A stretch of DNA of 64,000 nt from Acidobacteriota bacterium (GTDB taxonomy: Bacteria; Acidobacteriota; Terriglobia; Terriglobales; Acidobacteriaceae): NCBI GenBank assembly GCA_003224905.1, contig QIAA01000174.1:22821-86820 (forward strand), given 5' to 3'. Shown piece by piece: positions 17,012-26,084 of the stretch (positions within the stretch are counted from its first letter, which is position 1; every line of letters begins with the position of its first letter). The notes below the pieces were generated by a model. The model saw nothing but the letters and a program-made list of their open reading frames with translations, had not been told where the DNA came from and searched no databases. A program made the translations under genes and the position numbers.

Positions 17012-17503
17012 CTAATCGCGCTTCTGCTGCCCGGTTTCCATGTCCTGCGGAAAAGATTTGAATGCGACTTCGCGTGACTTGGAGGAGGTCTTCTTGTTGC
17101 TATCTGTGCTCGACTGGGTAAGTGTGCCTTTCAAAATATAATAAGCCTCATCCCCGGCATTCTTGCCCTGTCCACGCTCAAATGATCCTTTAAAGTCGTA
17201 CCACACGCCGTGAACAGTCTCCGTAGTGAAAGTCAATCTCTTCCCCTCGAGTTTCCCTTGTTTGAAGAAGTGATCGAGGAATGCGCCGCGATCGCTCTCC
17301 AGGTCGCCGAATCTGGATATGAAACCTGTGACTCGGCCTTCTTCCTCCACGCTGATCTGCACAAACTCACCATCCTGCATGAAACTGTACATGCCGGAGT
17401 AGTTTTCCGCCGGAGCTTGCGAACCTGCATTTTGGAAAACAATCTGGGCGTTCGCCACTACCAAACCCAAGAGCACGAGCGAAACCGAAATGAGCATCTT
17501 CAT
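17012..17503 (-). CDS. Secreted protein of unknown function
   Basis: A 163-residue protein with a signal peptide (MLISVSLVLLGLVVANAQ). The mature part (NYSGMYSFMQDGEFVQISVEEEGRVTGFISRFGD) looks like a small beta-barrel or lipocalin-like fold with alternating hydrophobic strands, and ends in a charged tail. It stops only 22 bases before the sensor kinase and may be the first gene of that operon; if so it could be part of the sensed or regulated envelope function. No family recognised. Confidence 0.65.
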   Translation of the reverse strand: MKMLISVSLVLLGLVVANAQIVFQNAGSQAPAENYSGMYSFMQDGEFVQISVEEEGRVTGFISRFGDLESDRGAFLDHFFKQGKLEGKRLTFTTETVHGVWYDFKGSFERGQGKNAGDEAYYILKGTLTQSSTDSNKKTSSKSREVAFKSFPQDMETGQQKRD

Positions 17504-17649
17504 ATCATGTTTGCCGATGTGGACCTCACGTTTTACCCCTTAGAATTCATCTCATCAATGGCGGTCGAAGTGTACGGCAATAGCGATCAAGTGTTTGGCG
17601 ATCCTGCGACAGCAACGGCAAAGCCAGATGTTCGCTAATCCACGTCCCG

Positions 17650-18303
17650 TCATTGGACTTTGCACGGGGTCTGGGGCGGCGCAGGTGGTGGCGGTAATCG
17701 CTGCTGCGAACTTAACACATCAGGCGGAATCTCGTAGACGCGAAAGTGTATCCAAGCTAACAGTGCGACCATACTGAGCAAAACGGTGACAGCGGAACCG
17801 CCGATGAGCTTCGGCGATGGTCTATGAATCGGTTCCTGTATTTCCCTGACGAGAAAGAATGATTTTATCGGCAGTAGTAGCGCGATCACCATCATCAAGA
17901 AAAGCACAACCGACTCCGCCCAAGTTCGAGGAGATCCCGGCTGGTGGATTGCGCTGTAGAGCCACTCAGAGAACGTTAGGACAATCCTGCCCTTGAACAG
18001 CGGCAGTACCAAGAGTGGAAATGCCCAAACCCATACGATGATAAACATCACAAGCCACGTCGAGCGAGCGCGCTTTACGTATCCCGTCCATATAACGATC
18101 AACCCGATAAGAATAATTGCTAGACAAACGACACTGAGATCGCTCATCGTTTGGGCAGCGAGCCGATAACCTACATCAAGCTTAACAAGCCAAGTCTTGT
18201 CACGTTCGGTTAAGACATTCGCCCAGAATGCTGGGATGAGGCAAACCAACGCGATGGTAAAGAGCACGCTCGATATGAAGACTAAATCGGCACGGATTCT
18301 CAT
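17650..18303 (-). CDS. Hypothetical inner-membrane protein with five helices
   Basis: The ATG at 18301-18303 has a near-perfect AGGAGG six bases upstream, which decides against longer in-frame starts. The 217-residue product has five hydrophobic segments (for example VFISSVLFTIALVCLIPAF, LSVVCLAIILIGLIVIW, LVMFIIVWVWAFPLLVL, WAESVVLFLMMVIALLLP and AVTVLLSMVALLAWI) and a proline-rich C-terminus (PPPPAPPQTP). No family recognised. It is 146 bases upstream of the secreted protein at 17.0-17.5 kb on the same strand. Confidence 0.7.
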   Translation of the reverse strand: MRIRADLVFISSVLFTIALVCLIPAFWANVLTERDKTWLVKLDVGYRLAAQTMSDLSVVCLAIILIGLIVIWTGYVKRARSTWLVMFIIVWVWAFPLLVLPLFKGRIVLTFSEWLYSAIHQPGSPRTWAESVVLFLMMVIALLLPIKSFFLVREIQEPIHRPSPKLIGGSAVTVLLSMVALLAWIHFRVYEIPPDVLSSQQRLPPPPAPPQTPCKVQ

Positions 18304-18510
18304 GGCGGTCCTCCTAAGAAGCACGCCCTTCAGATACATTCTTGCGCCAAGAGCCGATTTCACTCGCTACCATTTATGAGGTAGCTCTAGTCCTTATCAT
18401 TCCGATTATCAAGCAGTCTACTAGAGCATAACGTGTTCGTAACTCGTGAGTATTCGCTTACCTGGTGCAGCAGCTATAATCGTCACCATCTTCTCGCCAT
18501 CATGTAGCGC

Positions 18511-20229
18511 ATGAAACGGCCTACGGACTCCACGACTGCAGCGATGGTGACCGCTCCAGACCCCGTGTTCCTCGTTGAACTGGAGCCCTGGCATCTGGTT
18601 TTCTTCCGCAATCTTGCCGATCTCTTCACGCGCAAAACGCGTGCGACGATCGCAGCCTCCCCGCCCGGCACTTTCTGGCCAGATGTATTTGTCGTACAGC
18701 GGGCGCCCTGGGACAAACTTCTGCAATCGCTGATCGGCCACATTGTCCTGCTAGCAGCTATTCCTACAATCGCTCGAGTGCTCCCGCGACGCGTTCCTCT
18801 TGCTGAGAGTTCGGCTTTCAATCGCGCCGACGTGATTTACTACTCGCCATCGGAATATCTGCCGCCGTTAAACACAGGCGGTAATGACACGCGGCGCTAC
18901 CCGCAGAAGCCAGATCCGGAGTCTGCACCCCAGCCCATCATCTCCGTTCCGCGCGAGCCTGATAACAGGAGACAAACTATCGTCACTGCGCCGGGCGTCA
19001 TACTCGATCGCGATCTTCCATTACCGAACATAGTAGCGTGGTCTCAAGTGCAACCGGCAGTTCCGCTGGAGGCCACGGCAGACGCCTCGGATCGCCGCGC
19101 TCCCGTAATCCCGGTTGCAGTTGTCTCACCAACTCCAGAACTGACGGGCACCTCCTCGCGCCAGCTCTCGGCGCTCTCGCGATCGATTGTGGCTCCGCCT
19201 CCCGAAGCTAATATTGCGATTTCTGCGCGGACCCTCCAAGGTCCACAACCCACGGTTGTTGAACCGGCGCCTAACGTTCAAGTTGCTTCGATGCGTTCGG
19301 GAGACATCGGACACTCCGAAGTCGTCTCCCCTGCTCCGGCTTTGCTGGTCGCCGAACAGCGCTCTCTGCGCGCCATGTCTACGGGTAACAGCGCGACGAC
19401 CGCTGCGGTCGTGCCGCCTGCGCCGTCATTGTCAGGAGCTACTTCAAGCGGCAGCGGGCGACTGATTGCGCTGGGAATTCATCCTGCCGCACTCGCGCAG
19501 TCAGTTGAAGTTCCCAGCGGCAATCGTCGTGGCAGGTTTGCGGCGACTCCATCGGGCAGGAAGGGCGGCTCGGGAAGTCCGGGTTCCAGTGTCAATGATA
19601 GCCACGGCGGTGGTGTCTTATCCGGCAATGGCAGCGAAGGACTGCCTGCCGGCCTGCTGGTCGAGCAGGGCCCTACTCCTGCATCGAATCCAGGAAACGG
19701 ATCGCCCGCTTCAATCGCAAGTCCGTCCGAGCCGACCCACAGCGCCAAACTGACTCTGCCCACCGTCACAGATTCCAAAAGTCATCCGGCAGCAAAAGTA
19801 TCCGATGAAAAAGTGACTGATCTCGATCGCCGGGTCTTCGGCGCACGCAAGTTCTATTCCATGACGCTGAATATGCCGAACCTCAACTCTGCGGGCGGAA
19901 GCTGGGTGATTCGTTTTGCAGAGTTAAAAGAAAACGAAAACAAGGGTGACCTTAGCGCTCCAGTAGCAACGCAGAAAGTCGACCCTCCCTATCCGACCGA
20001 ATTAATGCGCCACAACGTGCAGGGTACGGTCACGCTCCTTGCCGTGATCCGCAGCGATGGGTCGGTTGGAGATGTGCGCGTGCTGCGCGGGGTCGACGAC
20101 CGACTGGACGAGTATGCTCGTGAGGCGCTCCTGCAGTGGCACTTTCTTCCGGCACTCAAAAATGGAAGCGCGGTTGATCTGGAAGCGGTCGTCATCATTC
20201 CGTTCAGGCCGCTTCGGATGCGATTCTAG
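18511..20229 (+). CDS. TonB-like protein with long disordered linker
   Basis: A 572-residue protein. A short N-terminal cytoplasmic part precedes a hydrophobic segment near residues 70-90 (LIGHIVLLAAIPTIARVL); a long Pro/Ser/Ala-rich linker of about 350 residues follows, and the last 90 residues form a TonB C-terminal domain: KVDPPYPTELMRHNVQGTVTLLAVIRSDGSVGDVRVLRG ... EYAREALLQWHFLPALKNG. Such proteins span the periplasm and couple inner-membrane energy to outer-membrane receptors, but neither ExbB/ExbD nor a TonB-dependent receptor is nearby. The linker is far longer than in classical TonB. The function may be structural rather than energy transduction. Confidence 0.82.
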   Translation: MKRPTDSTTAAMVTAPDPVFLVELEPWHLVFFRNLADLFTRKTRATIAASPPGTFWPDVFVVQRAPWDKLLQSLIGHIVLLAAIPTIARVLPRRVPLAESSAFNRADVIYYSPSEYLPPLNTGGNDTRRYPQKPDPESAPQPIISVPREPDNRRQTIVTAPGVILDRDLPLPNIVAWSQVQPAVPLEATADASDRRAPVIPVAVVSPTPELTGTSSRQLSALSRSIVAPPPEANIAISARTLQGPQPTVVEPAPNVQVASMRSGDIGHSEVVSPAPALLVAEQRSLRAMSTGNSATTAAVVPPAPSLSGATSSGSGRLIALGIHPAALAQSVEVPSGNRRGRFAATPSGRKGGSGSPGSSVNDSHGGGVLSGNGSEGLPAGLLVEQGPTPASNPGNGSPASIASPSEPTHSAKLTLPTVTDSKSHPAAKVSDEKVTDLDRRVFGARKFYSMTLNMPNLNSAGGSWVIRFAELKENENKGDLSAPVATQKVDPPYPTELMRHNVQGTVTLLAVIRSDGSVGDVRVLRGVDDRLDEYAREALLQWHFLPALKNGSAVDLEAVVIIPFRPLRMRF

Positions 20230-20254
20230 GTATGCGCGGGACCGGACGTCTCTG

Positions 20255-22489
20255 CTACTTGCCTGCGGTCGCTTTTCCTTCCAGCATCGCATAGAGCGAC
20301 GGGTTGCAGCACACTTCGTAGTACCACCTGTCGGTCCAGCGTTGTAGAGAAAAGGATGCCGGATCAATTTGCGGAATGCGGCTGGCGCGCAACAATATCC
20401 GGCGAAAAATATCCGTTCCGATCGGCACGACTGCGCTATAGAGCCGGAACCCTTCGCTGCCCCACAATTCAGGCAGTTCCAGAGGGCAGGTTTCAAGCGA
20501 GATCTCCTGGCCCAACTTTTTAAACGCAGCTTCGCTGATAGATACGCCGTTCAGGTTGTATTTCAAAAAGAATTCGTCAGGACCCTCGCCCAGATTGTTG
20601 TCGTCCGCCGTCTGAAACGCATACACATTGAACGGGCTCTGCATGCGCTCTATGACTTTGCGCACACGGCGATTGCAGGAGGAGAGGCGGTCGCTTTCGT
20701 TCAGCGCATCCGAAATCATGATCTGTTGCTCGCCATCCATCAGATACATGGGCGCTGAATCCTGGAATGAAATGCCAATTCCCAACTCCAGGCCCGGAAG
20801 CCCGGACCGCTGCAGCAGTTCGTTGTAGCCGCGCACGATTTCAACGATCTCGCGGGCCAGCACACAGGCCCGGCTGACGGCCAGCGAAGCCTCCGCTTTG
20901 TGCTCAAGCAATGCGAGGATGATAGCGTCGCCCTCCACGAACACCTTGCGAGCGAAATATTTCTCGAGCAGTTTGTTCACCGGCTCATAGAAATTCAAGC
21001 TGAAATAGGATGCCGGGTTCATCTCCCGCTCCAATAACGAGCGCGTCAGGCGGGATGAGTCCCTCACATCGGCTTTGAGAATTACGTGGCTGAGGATTCT
21101 CTCCGCTTTCGGCTTCTGTTCTTCCGGCAGGAGAAATTCATACAGCGAGCCGTTCATCGCGGAGAGATTGCGTATCTTCGGATGGCCTACGAGGTTGACG
21201 CTGTCCAAAGCCTCATTCACGGCTTCCAGTCGCCGGAGGTCGCGGTGGTAGCGCAGGAAGTCGCGCATGAACCGCACACCGATTTTCGCCCGCTCATCTC
21301 GACCGCAGTCTGCCACTCGTTTCATGGCAGCGTATAAACTCCCGCTGGAAAGCTTGCCGTGTTCTTCGATCAGCTTTTCTACCCGGCCCCGCTCTTCACG
21401 CGAGATCAAGGCATGCTTCAGCTGCTGAGGATTTATGAAAGGCGAATATTCGGGCAAAAGCGACACCACCTCATAGGAGGCAATTACGTGATTCATCAAT
21501 CCCTTACGCGCCAGCAGGTCGACCCAGGCGAAAAGGCGTTTTTCGCGGAGCCGGTCCTCCTCGGCCGGAGCTTCAGAGTCGCGCGTGCCCAGTAATTCCT
21601 GTGTGTTTTCCGGCACGTTGAGCCAGCCGTCCAGTACGGAGTCATTAACGCCCGATTGCAGATTAAGCGACAGTAGAAAATCATAGACAGCACGTCGAAC
21701 ATTGGCAAACCGGTCAACGTCACGATCGAAGTTGCCCAGCATCACGTAATGCTCAGCGTTGAGGTAGGTGTCCCGCCCGTCCTCGGTAAAAACCAGCGGA
21801 TTCAAAAACAATTGGTATGAGGCGTCATCCTGATTGCCAAACAGGGAGCGCCTCATAGGCAGCAGGGTTTCTTTTTCGACTTCCCTCAGAATCCGGAAGA
21901 GTTCCTGTCCAGTCTTGCGCAGAATGATCTTCTTTGCGACCTGGAACCCCGCAACTTTTTCACGGTACTCCAGGGCCTTGTGCTGGCGCACGCCCTCGTA
22001 GCTTTTGACCATCATGCGGCCGCGTTCGAGGAGTTGCGCAAACTGGGTATTTAGTTCGATACGGAGAAACTTGAGAATTGCGATCCGCGACAGCAGGTCC
22101 ACCGAAAAGTTTTCCAAAGATTTTGCGGTGTTTAGAGAGCAAACGTGCAATTCGGTCAGCAGTGGTTTCAGGCCTGCTGGATGAACCTTCGGAATTTTTG
22201 GCTCCTGCTTGGGAGCCGATCGCGAATGAAGGAATCGGCGCTCTTCTCGCAGCGACTCCACCGGTTCGGGGGGAAACAAACCTTCCAATCCGGCGTGCCT
22301 GACGATGATGCGCGCAACGTGAAGACGCGCCTGCTCAATGAAGCTGGGGCTTAGATGAACGTCATGCCGCAGGTTATCCACGCCCAGTTGCAGATTTTGG
22401 AGAGTGATCGCCGGTGCGTAACTGGTTAGGCGTGGCGGCGTCGGCTCGCCTGACGGTCGACGCAGCCTGAGGATGGGAATCCGCGGCAT
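20255..22489 (-). CDS. Large protein with a divergent class III nucleotidyl cyclase-like domain
   Basis: A 744-residue cytoplasmic protein with no signal peptide or membrane helix. Residues about 465-625 match the class III adenylate/guanylate cyclase pattern: LKADVRDSSRLT with metal Asp474, FVEGDAIILALLE with the second metal Asp521 47 residues on, LELGIGIS (the central strand before the G loop) and SDALNESDRLSS with the transition-state pair Asn597-x3-Arg601. The preceding 460 residues are alpha-helical and charged, with no recognised domain; the last 120 are also unassigned. The N-terminal region may be a sensor. Whether it makes cAMP, cGMP or nothing cannot be told; the substrate-specifying residues were not identified. 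It lies 20 bases upstream of the TPR gene's stop on the same strand and converges with the TonB-like gene. Confidence 0.7.
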   Translation of the reverse strand: MPRIPILRLRRPSGEPTPPRLTSYAPAITLQNLQLGVDNLRHDVHLSPSFIEQARLHVARIIVRHAGLEGLFPPEPVESLREERRFLHSRSAPKQEPKIPKVHPAGLKPLLTELHVCSLNTAKSLENFSVDLLSRIAILKFLRIELNTQFAQLLERGRMMVKSYEGVRQHKALEYREKVAGFQVAKKIILRKTGQELFRILREVEKETLLPMRRSLFGNQDDASYQLFLNPLVFTEDGRDTYLNAEHYVMLGNFDRDVDRFANVRRAVYDFLLSLNLQSGVNDSVLDGWLNVPENTQELLGTRDSEAPAEEDRLREKRLFAWVDLLARKGLMNHVIASYEVVSLLPEYSPFINPQQLKHALISREERGRVEKLIEEHGKLSSGSLYAAMKRVADCGRDERAKIGVRFMRDFLRYHRDLRRLEAVNEALDSVNLVGHPKIRNLSAMNGSLYEFLLPEEQKPKAERILSHVILKADVRDSSRLTRSLLEREMNPASYFSLNFYEPVNKLLEKYFARKVFVEGDAIILALLEHKAEASLAVSRACVLAREIVEIVRGYNELLQRSGLPGLELGIGISFQDSAPMYLMDGEQQIMISDALNESDRLSSCNRRVRKVIERMQSPFNVYAFQTADDNNLGEGPDEFFLKYNLNGVSISEAAFKKLGQEISLETCPLELPELWGSEGFRLYSAVVPIGTDIFRRILLRASRIPQIDPASFSLQRWTDRWYYEVCCNPSLYAMLEGKATAGK

Positions 22490-22509
22490 CTTCTATTCAT
22501 CTCTCCACG

Positions 22510-23991
22510 CTACGGCTGCTTCGCCTGACTGACCAGACTCGCGCGGAACCGTGGCACAACCACCGCCTGCTCCGCCGTGGGCACGTTCAAGTTCACCAGC
22601 TTCGCACCAATCTGCTCTGCTTGCGCGGTTGCTCCGGTCATGCTGTACGCCTTCCACAACAATCGAATCGTGAGCGGATTTTCGGCATCTTCCTCCAGAT
22701 GAGAAATGGTTTCGGCGTACTTCCCTTGCGCTAGCAGTAGTGCTCCAGTGGATGCTTCGTAACTGTAGTGAACCACCTGGCTGCGGCTCCTCTGTGTCAT
22801 GGACTCAAGTTGCTTGACCGCTTCGGAGGCCACTTCGAACGATTGTGCTTCAGCAGAACGCACAGCCTTGACCCGTAAGAGTCTTGCCTGTTCTTCCGTC
22901 TTTTCGGTGAGCGACATCTCATGCCCGTGTTCAAGCGCTGCCTGAGCGGCCTGGAGTTGCTTCATCGCAGACTTATAGTCCTTCTCATAGACCGCCAGGA
23001 CACGATGTGACTCAGCCTCCAATCGCCCCAATCCCGCCGTATGCGCATGCTTAGCGACCTCTCCCAGCGCCTTGCACGCGTGCTTGTGGTTGTCCTCGCG
23101 AATCCACGTCGCGGCCGACTGTAGTTCGTATTCCACCCTCTCAGTTTCATTCGCAACCAGAGCCGCGGCTCGCTGATACTCATCACGACCCTCCTGTTCG
23201 TTGCCCATGACGGCGAGAGTGTCCGCTACGCCGAGTTCCGAGCCAAAGCTGGGGTCAACCCGGATGCTCATCCGGTACTGCTCTAAGGCAGCGTCGAATT
23301 TACCTGCCAGTCGCAGAATCTCTCCGTAGGAGTCATACGGATTCGGTTGGTCAGGCTGCAACGCGATGTAGCGTTTCATGGCGGCAAATGCCGCTTCGAA
23401 ATTTCCTGAAAAGGCATACGCATAAGCCAATTCGTTGAGCGCCGCAGGATAATCCGGCGTGAGCTTCACAGCGCGTTCGAGAACTACAGTGGCCTGCGCA
23501 TAGCGCTCCTGACCGACGAGCCACATTCCTGCAACGAACGCGATTCGGCCGTCACGAGGATATTTCGCCAGCAGGTCGTTCATGGCAGCAATTGCGGGGA
23601 CGTAGTTATCCTCTTGCACACCGGCCAGCCAGCGAATGAGTAACTGCTCGCCTCTACTGACATGCGAAGCTAGTTGCTTAGCCCGAGTACGACTGGTGCG
23701 CTGCTCCTCAGGAATCTTGCTCAGATAAGAGAGCAGAATATGAGCTTGCGCAAATCTGGGATCGATCTTCACCGCTTGACGCAGGTCAGTTACTGCAGCA
23801 TCGCTGCGCACGTACTCAAGATTTTGCATCGCATGCTCGAATTGTTTGCGAGCACGAACCGAAGACGTTGTGATCGGCAGGATGCTAGAGGTATTCCTGG
23901 CCACTGCCTTCTTCGAATCGAAATCCGAGCCTGCAAACGCGACTGAGGACCACACAACCAGCAGGCACGCACCCCAGCGGCGGTGGAGCAT
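22510..23991 (-). CDS. Exported TPR-repeat protein
   Basis: The ATG at 23989-23991 (MLHRRWGACLL) has GAGG just upstream and is preferred to a TTG four codons earlier. After a signal peptide (LLVVWSSVAFAGS) the 493-residue product has several tetratricopeptide units, for example LEYVRSDAAVTDLRQAVKID, YAQATVVLERAVKLTPDYPA, FEAAFAAMKRYIALQPDQPN and FDAALEQYRMSIRVDPSFGS. The second half is helical with weaker repeats. It is probably a periplasmic protein-protein interaction scaffold. It is transcribed just upstream of the cyclase-like gene and may be in one operon with it. Confidence 0.85.
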   Translation of the reverse strand: MLHRRWGACLLVVWSSVAFAGSDFDSKKAVARNTSSILPITTSSVRARKQFEHAMQNLEYVRSDAAVTDLRQAVKIDPRFAQAHILLSYLSKIPEEQRTSRTRAKQLASHVSRGEQLLIRWLAGVQEDNYVPAIAAMNDLLAKYPRDGRIAFVAGMWLVGQERYAQATVVLERAVKLTPDYPAALNELAYAYAFSGNFEAAFAAMKRYIALQPDQPNPYDSYGEILRLAGKFDAALEQYRMSIRVDPSFGSELGVADTLAVMGNEQEGRDEYQRAAALVANETERVEYELQSAATWIREDNHKHACKALGEVAKHAHTAGLGRLEAESHRVLAVYEKDYKSAMKQLQAAQAALEHGHEMSLTEKTEEQARLLRVKAVRSAEAQSFEVASEAVKQLESMTQRSRSQVVHYSYEASTGALLLAQGKYAETISHLEEDAENPLTIRLLWKAYSMTGATAQAEQIGAKLVNLNVPTAEQAVVVPRFRASLVSQAKQP

Positions 23992-24138
23992 CAATCCTCG
24001 CAAATCGTTGATTTCTCTACTCAGAGGAGGAGCGTAGCATGGCGATTGTGGGCTCCAAAGTTACCCTAGTTACGCCCTGCGGGATGACCTAAAAAGCTTG
24101 CCGGATTGAGCCTTGCCCCGGGAGAGATGCTGGCCTCG

Positions 24139-25005
24139 CTAGGGTCGCGTGTCCAGCGGATGCTTTGATTTTTCGAAGAACTCGTTCTGGAGTTTCAGGC
24201 TCTCCTGGTCTGCCTTCACCGCCTTAATAGCGTTCACAATTCCGTCCTGCCAGGCCTTCATCCGGTACTCGCCCAATTCTTTGGTGGCGACGGAGCCATC
24301 GCCCGAGTAGTGATTGGGAAATCGCGCATACCACCAGATGCCGGTATAGACGTTATCAGGCAGCTTTACCCGGCCCATGTCGGCTCCGGACTCACTGCGC
24401 GCCCGCTCCAGATGCACCAAGTCCGGATGCGACACCATCGTCGTTGCAGTCTCTCCTTCACCCGCGTGCCAATTAGGGCCAGTGGCCTTCGTAGGCGGTC
24501 CGCCCGGCGGCGCGTCCACGTTCCCGAGCACATACACGACGTAGTCATGCGGCTTATCCAGTTGCGCCTGCGCGAAGTAGGGAAGCAGATGTTCATTCCC
24601 GCCATGCCCGTTCACGATCAGAACTTTCTTGCAGCCATTTCGCCCCATCTCGTCGGTTGTCTCCTGCAACAACTGGAATTGGAGTTCAGCGCTGTAGGCG
24701 ACGGTGCCGGGCTGCTGTTTGGCTTCGAAGATCTGCCCAAAGTAGTACTGTGGAAAAACTACCGCGTACTCCTGCTCTACTGCATGGAGCACGGCGTAGC
24801 GCACGTTCAGCAGGTCAGTCCCAAGCGGCAGGTGCGGGCCGTGTTTCTCCAGGATTCCGAAAGGCAATAAGCATGTGTCCTGCGATTGCTGGATGGCGGT
24901 TCGAAAATCCCCGGCGGTTAACTCCTCCCATCTCGCTGAAAGTTTGGTCTGAGACCACCCCATTGTTGCCCAGAGCAAAAGAAGTCCTGCCAGTGATCTG
25001 CGCAT
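24139..25005 (-). CDS. Creatininase-family amidohydrolase, exported
   Basis: The ATG at 25003-25005 has AGGAG nine bases upstream and opens a signal peptide (MRRSLAGLLLLWATMGWSQ). The 288-residue product shows the creatininase metal ligands: LPFGILEKHGPHLPLGTD (Glu, His, Asp), VNGHGGNEHLL (His) and NWHAGEGETATTM (Glu). Family members hydrolyse creatinine or pterin and formamide-type amides; most are cytoplasmic, so the signal peptide is notable and points to a periplasmic role. It is divergent from the binding-protein gene. Substrate unknown. Confidence 0.9.
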   Translation of the reverse strand: MRRSLAGLLLLWATMGWSQTKLSARWEELTAGDFRTAIQQSQDTCLLPFGILEKHGPHLPLGTDLLNVRYAVLHAVEQEYAVVFPQYYFGQIFEAKQQPGTVAYSAELQFQLLQETTDEMGRNGCKKVLIVNGHGGNEHLLPYFAQAQLDKPHDYVVYVLGNVDAPPGGPPTKATGPNWHAGEGETATTMVSHPDLVHLERARSESGADMGRVKLPDNVYTGIWWYARFPNHYSGDGSVATKELGEYRMKAWQDGIVNAIKAVKADQESLKLQNEFFEKSKHPLDTRP

Positions 25006-25103
25006 TAACTCTTCTCCTGAGCCGCGCATTCTAACACCCTGAGAGGTTACCTTCGTCACGATGAAGTTACTCACAATAGAGCTATCATCCGATTTTGGGA
25101 ACC

Positions 25104-26045
25104 ATGAAAAAGCTCAGCGTCGTCGTCTCCCTCACTACGAACGATAACGACTATCAGATGGAACAGGCTGCCGCCGCAGAAGATGCTGCGCGCCGCCTCG
25201 GGGTCGAAATCCGACTGCTCTATGCCGACAATGACGCCATCACGCAAAGCCAGCAGCTGCTGAAAATCATTCAATCAACGTCGGATGCGCATCCGGATGG
25301 CATTATCCTCGAGCCCGTCGGTGGCACTGCGCTTCCCCAGGTGGCCCGCGCTGCTGCGGCGGCGGGAATTGCGTGGGTAGTTCTGAACCGTGACGTGGAG
25401 TACATTCAAGAGCTTCGCAAGTCTTTCCGCGTTCCCACGTTCGTAGTCACCGCCGATCATGAAGAAATTGGCCGTATTCAGGGGCGCCAATTTGGTGCGC
25501 TCTTGCCTAAAGGCGGATCGATTCTATACATCCAGGGTCCATCCGAGTCTCTGGCTGCCAAGCAACGCACAACGGGCATGTACGAGACAAAGCCGCTGGA
25601 TGTGCAGGCGAAGATCATGAGAGCTAATTGGACCGAAGCCAGCGCATACAAAGCAATCAATTCGTGGCTGCGGCTTTCTACTTCGCACCAGACCCGTATC
25701 GACCTGATCGCCGCCCAAGATGATTCCATGGCAATGGGCGCCAGAAAAGCATTCGAGGAATTGCGAGAGGGCGGTGGCCCAGACCGATGGCTCAATCTTC
25801 CTTTTCTCGGCTGCGACGGTCTGCCCAAGACCGGCCAGGCCTGGGTGAAGCGCGGGCTGCTTGCCGCAACCGTGTTCTCACCGCCGAATGCCGGCCACGC
25901 GGTCGAGATGCTGGCAAAAGTAGTGCATTCCAATTCGATTCCAGCGGAACGCACATTAACCGCACCGCTTTCCGTTCCCACGCTTGAAAAGCTCGCCGCC
26001 ATGCAAGCTGAGAAGTTGCGCGCTCTTTCGGCTCACGGAGCCTAA
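25104..26045 (+). CDS. Periplasmic-binding-protein-like sugar/autoinducer-type binding protein without signal peptide
   Basis: A 313-residue protein of the Peripla_BP_4 (RbsB-like) fold: KLSVVVSLTTNDNDYQMEQAA, then DGIILEPVGGTALPQVARAAAAAGIAWVVLNRDV (hinge-proximal ligand loop), HEEIGRIQGRQFG and LIAAQDDSMAMGARKAFEE. Classical members are exported partners of ABC importers. Here the start (ATG 25104) gives MKKLSVV directly at the first strand, with no signal peptide and no HTH domain, and no transporter genes are close. It may be a cytoplasmic ligand sensor, or an effector domain cut from a LacI-type repressor. The fold is sure, the role is not. Confidence 0.82.
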   Translation: MKKLSVVVSLTTNDNDYQMEQAAAAEDAARRLGVEIRLLYADNDAITQSQQLLKIIQSTSDAHPDGIILEPVGGTALPQVARAAAAAGIAWVVLNRDVEYIQELRKSFRVPTFVVTADHEEIGRIQGRQFGALLPKGGSILYIQGPSESLAAKQRTTGMYETKPLDVQAKIMRANWTEASAYKAINSWLRLSTSHQTRIDLIAAQDDSMAMGARKAFEELREGGGPDRWLNLPFLGCDGLPKTGQAWVKRGLLAATVFSPPNAGHAVEMLAKVVHSNSIPAERTLTAPLSVPTLEKLAAMQAEKLRALSAHGA

Positions 26046-26084
26046 GAGCATCTTCAGCAACCCTTGTTCAATCGCGCAACCGGA

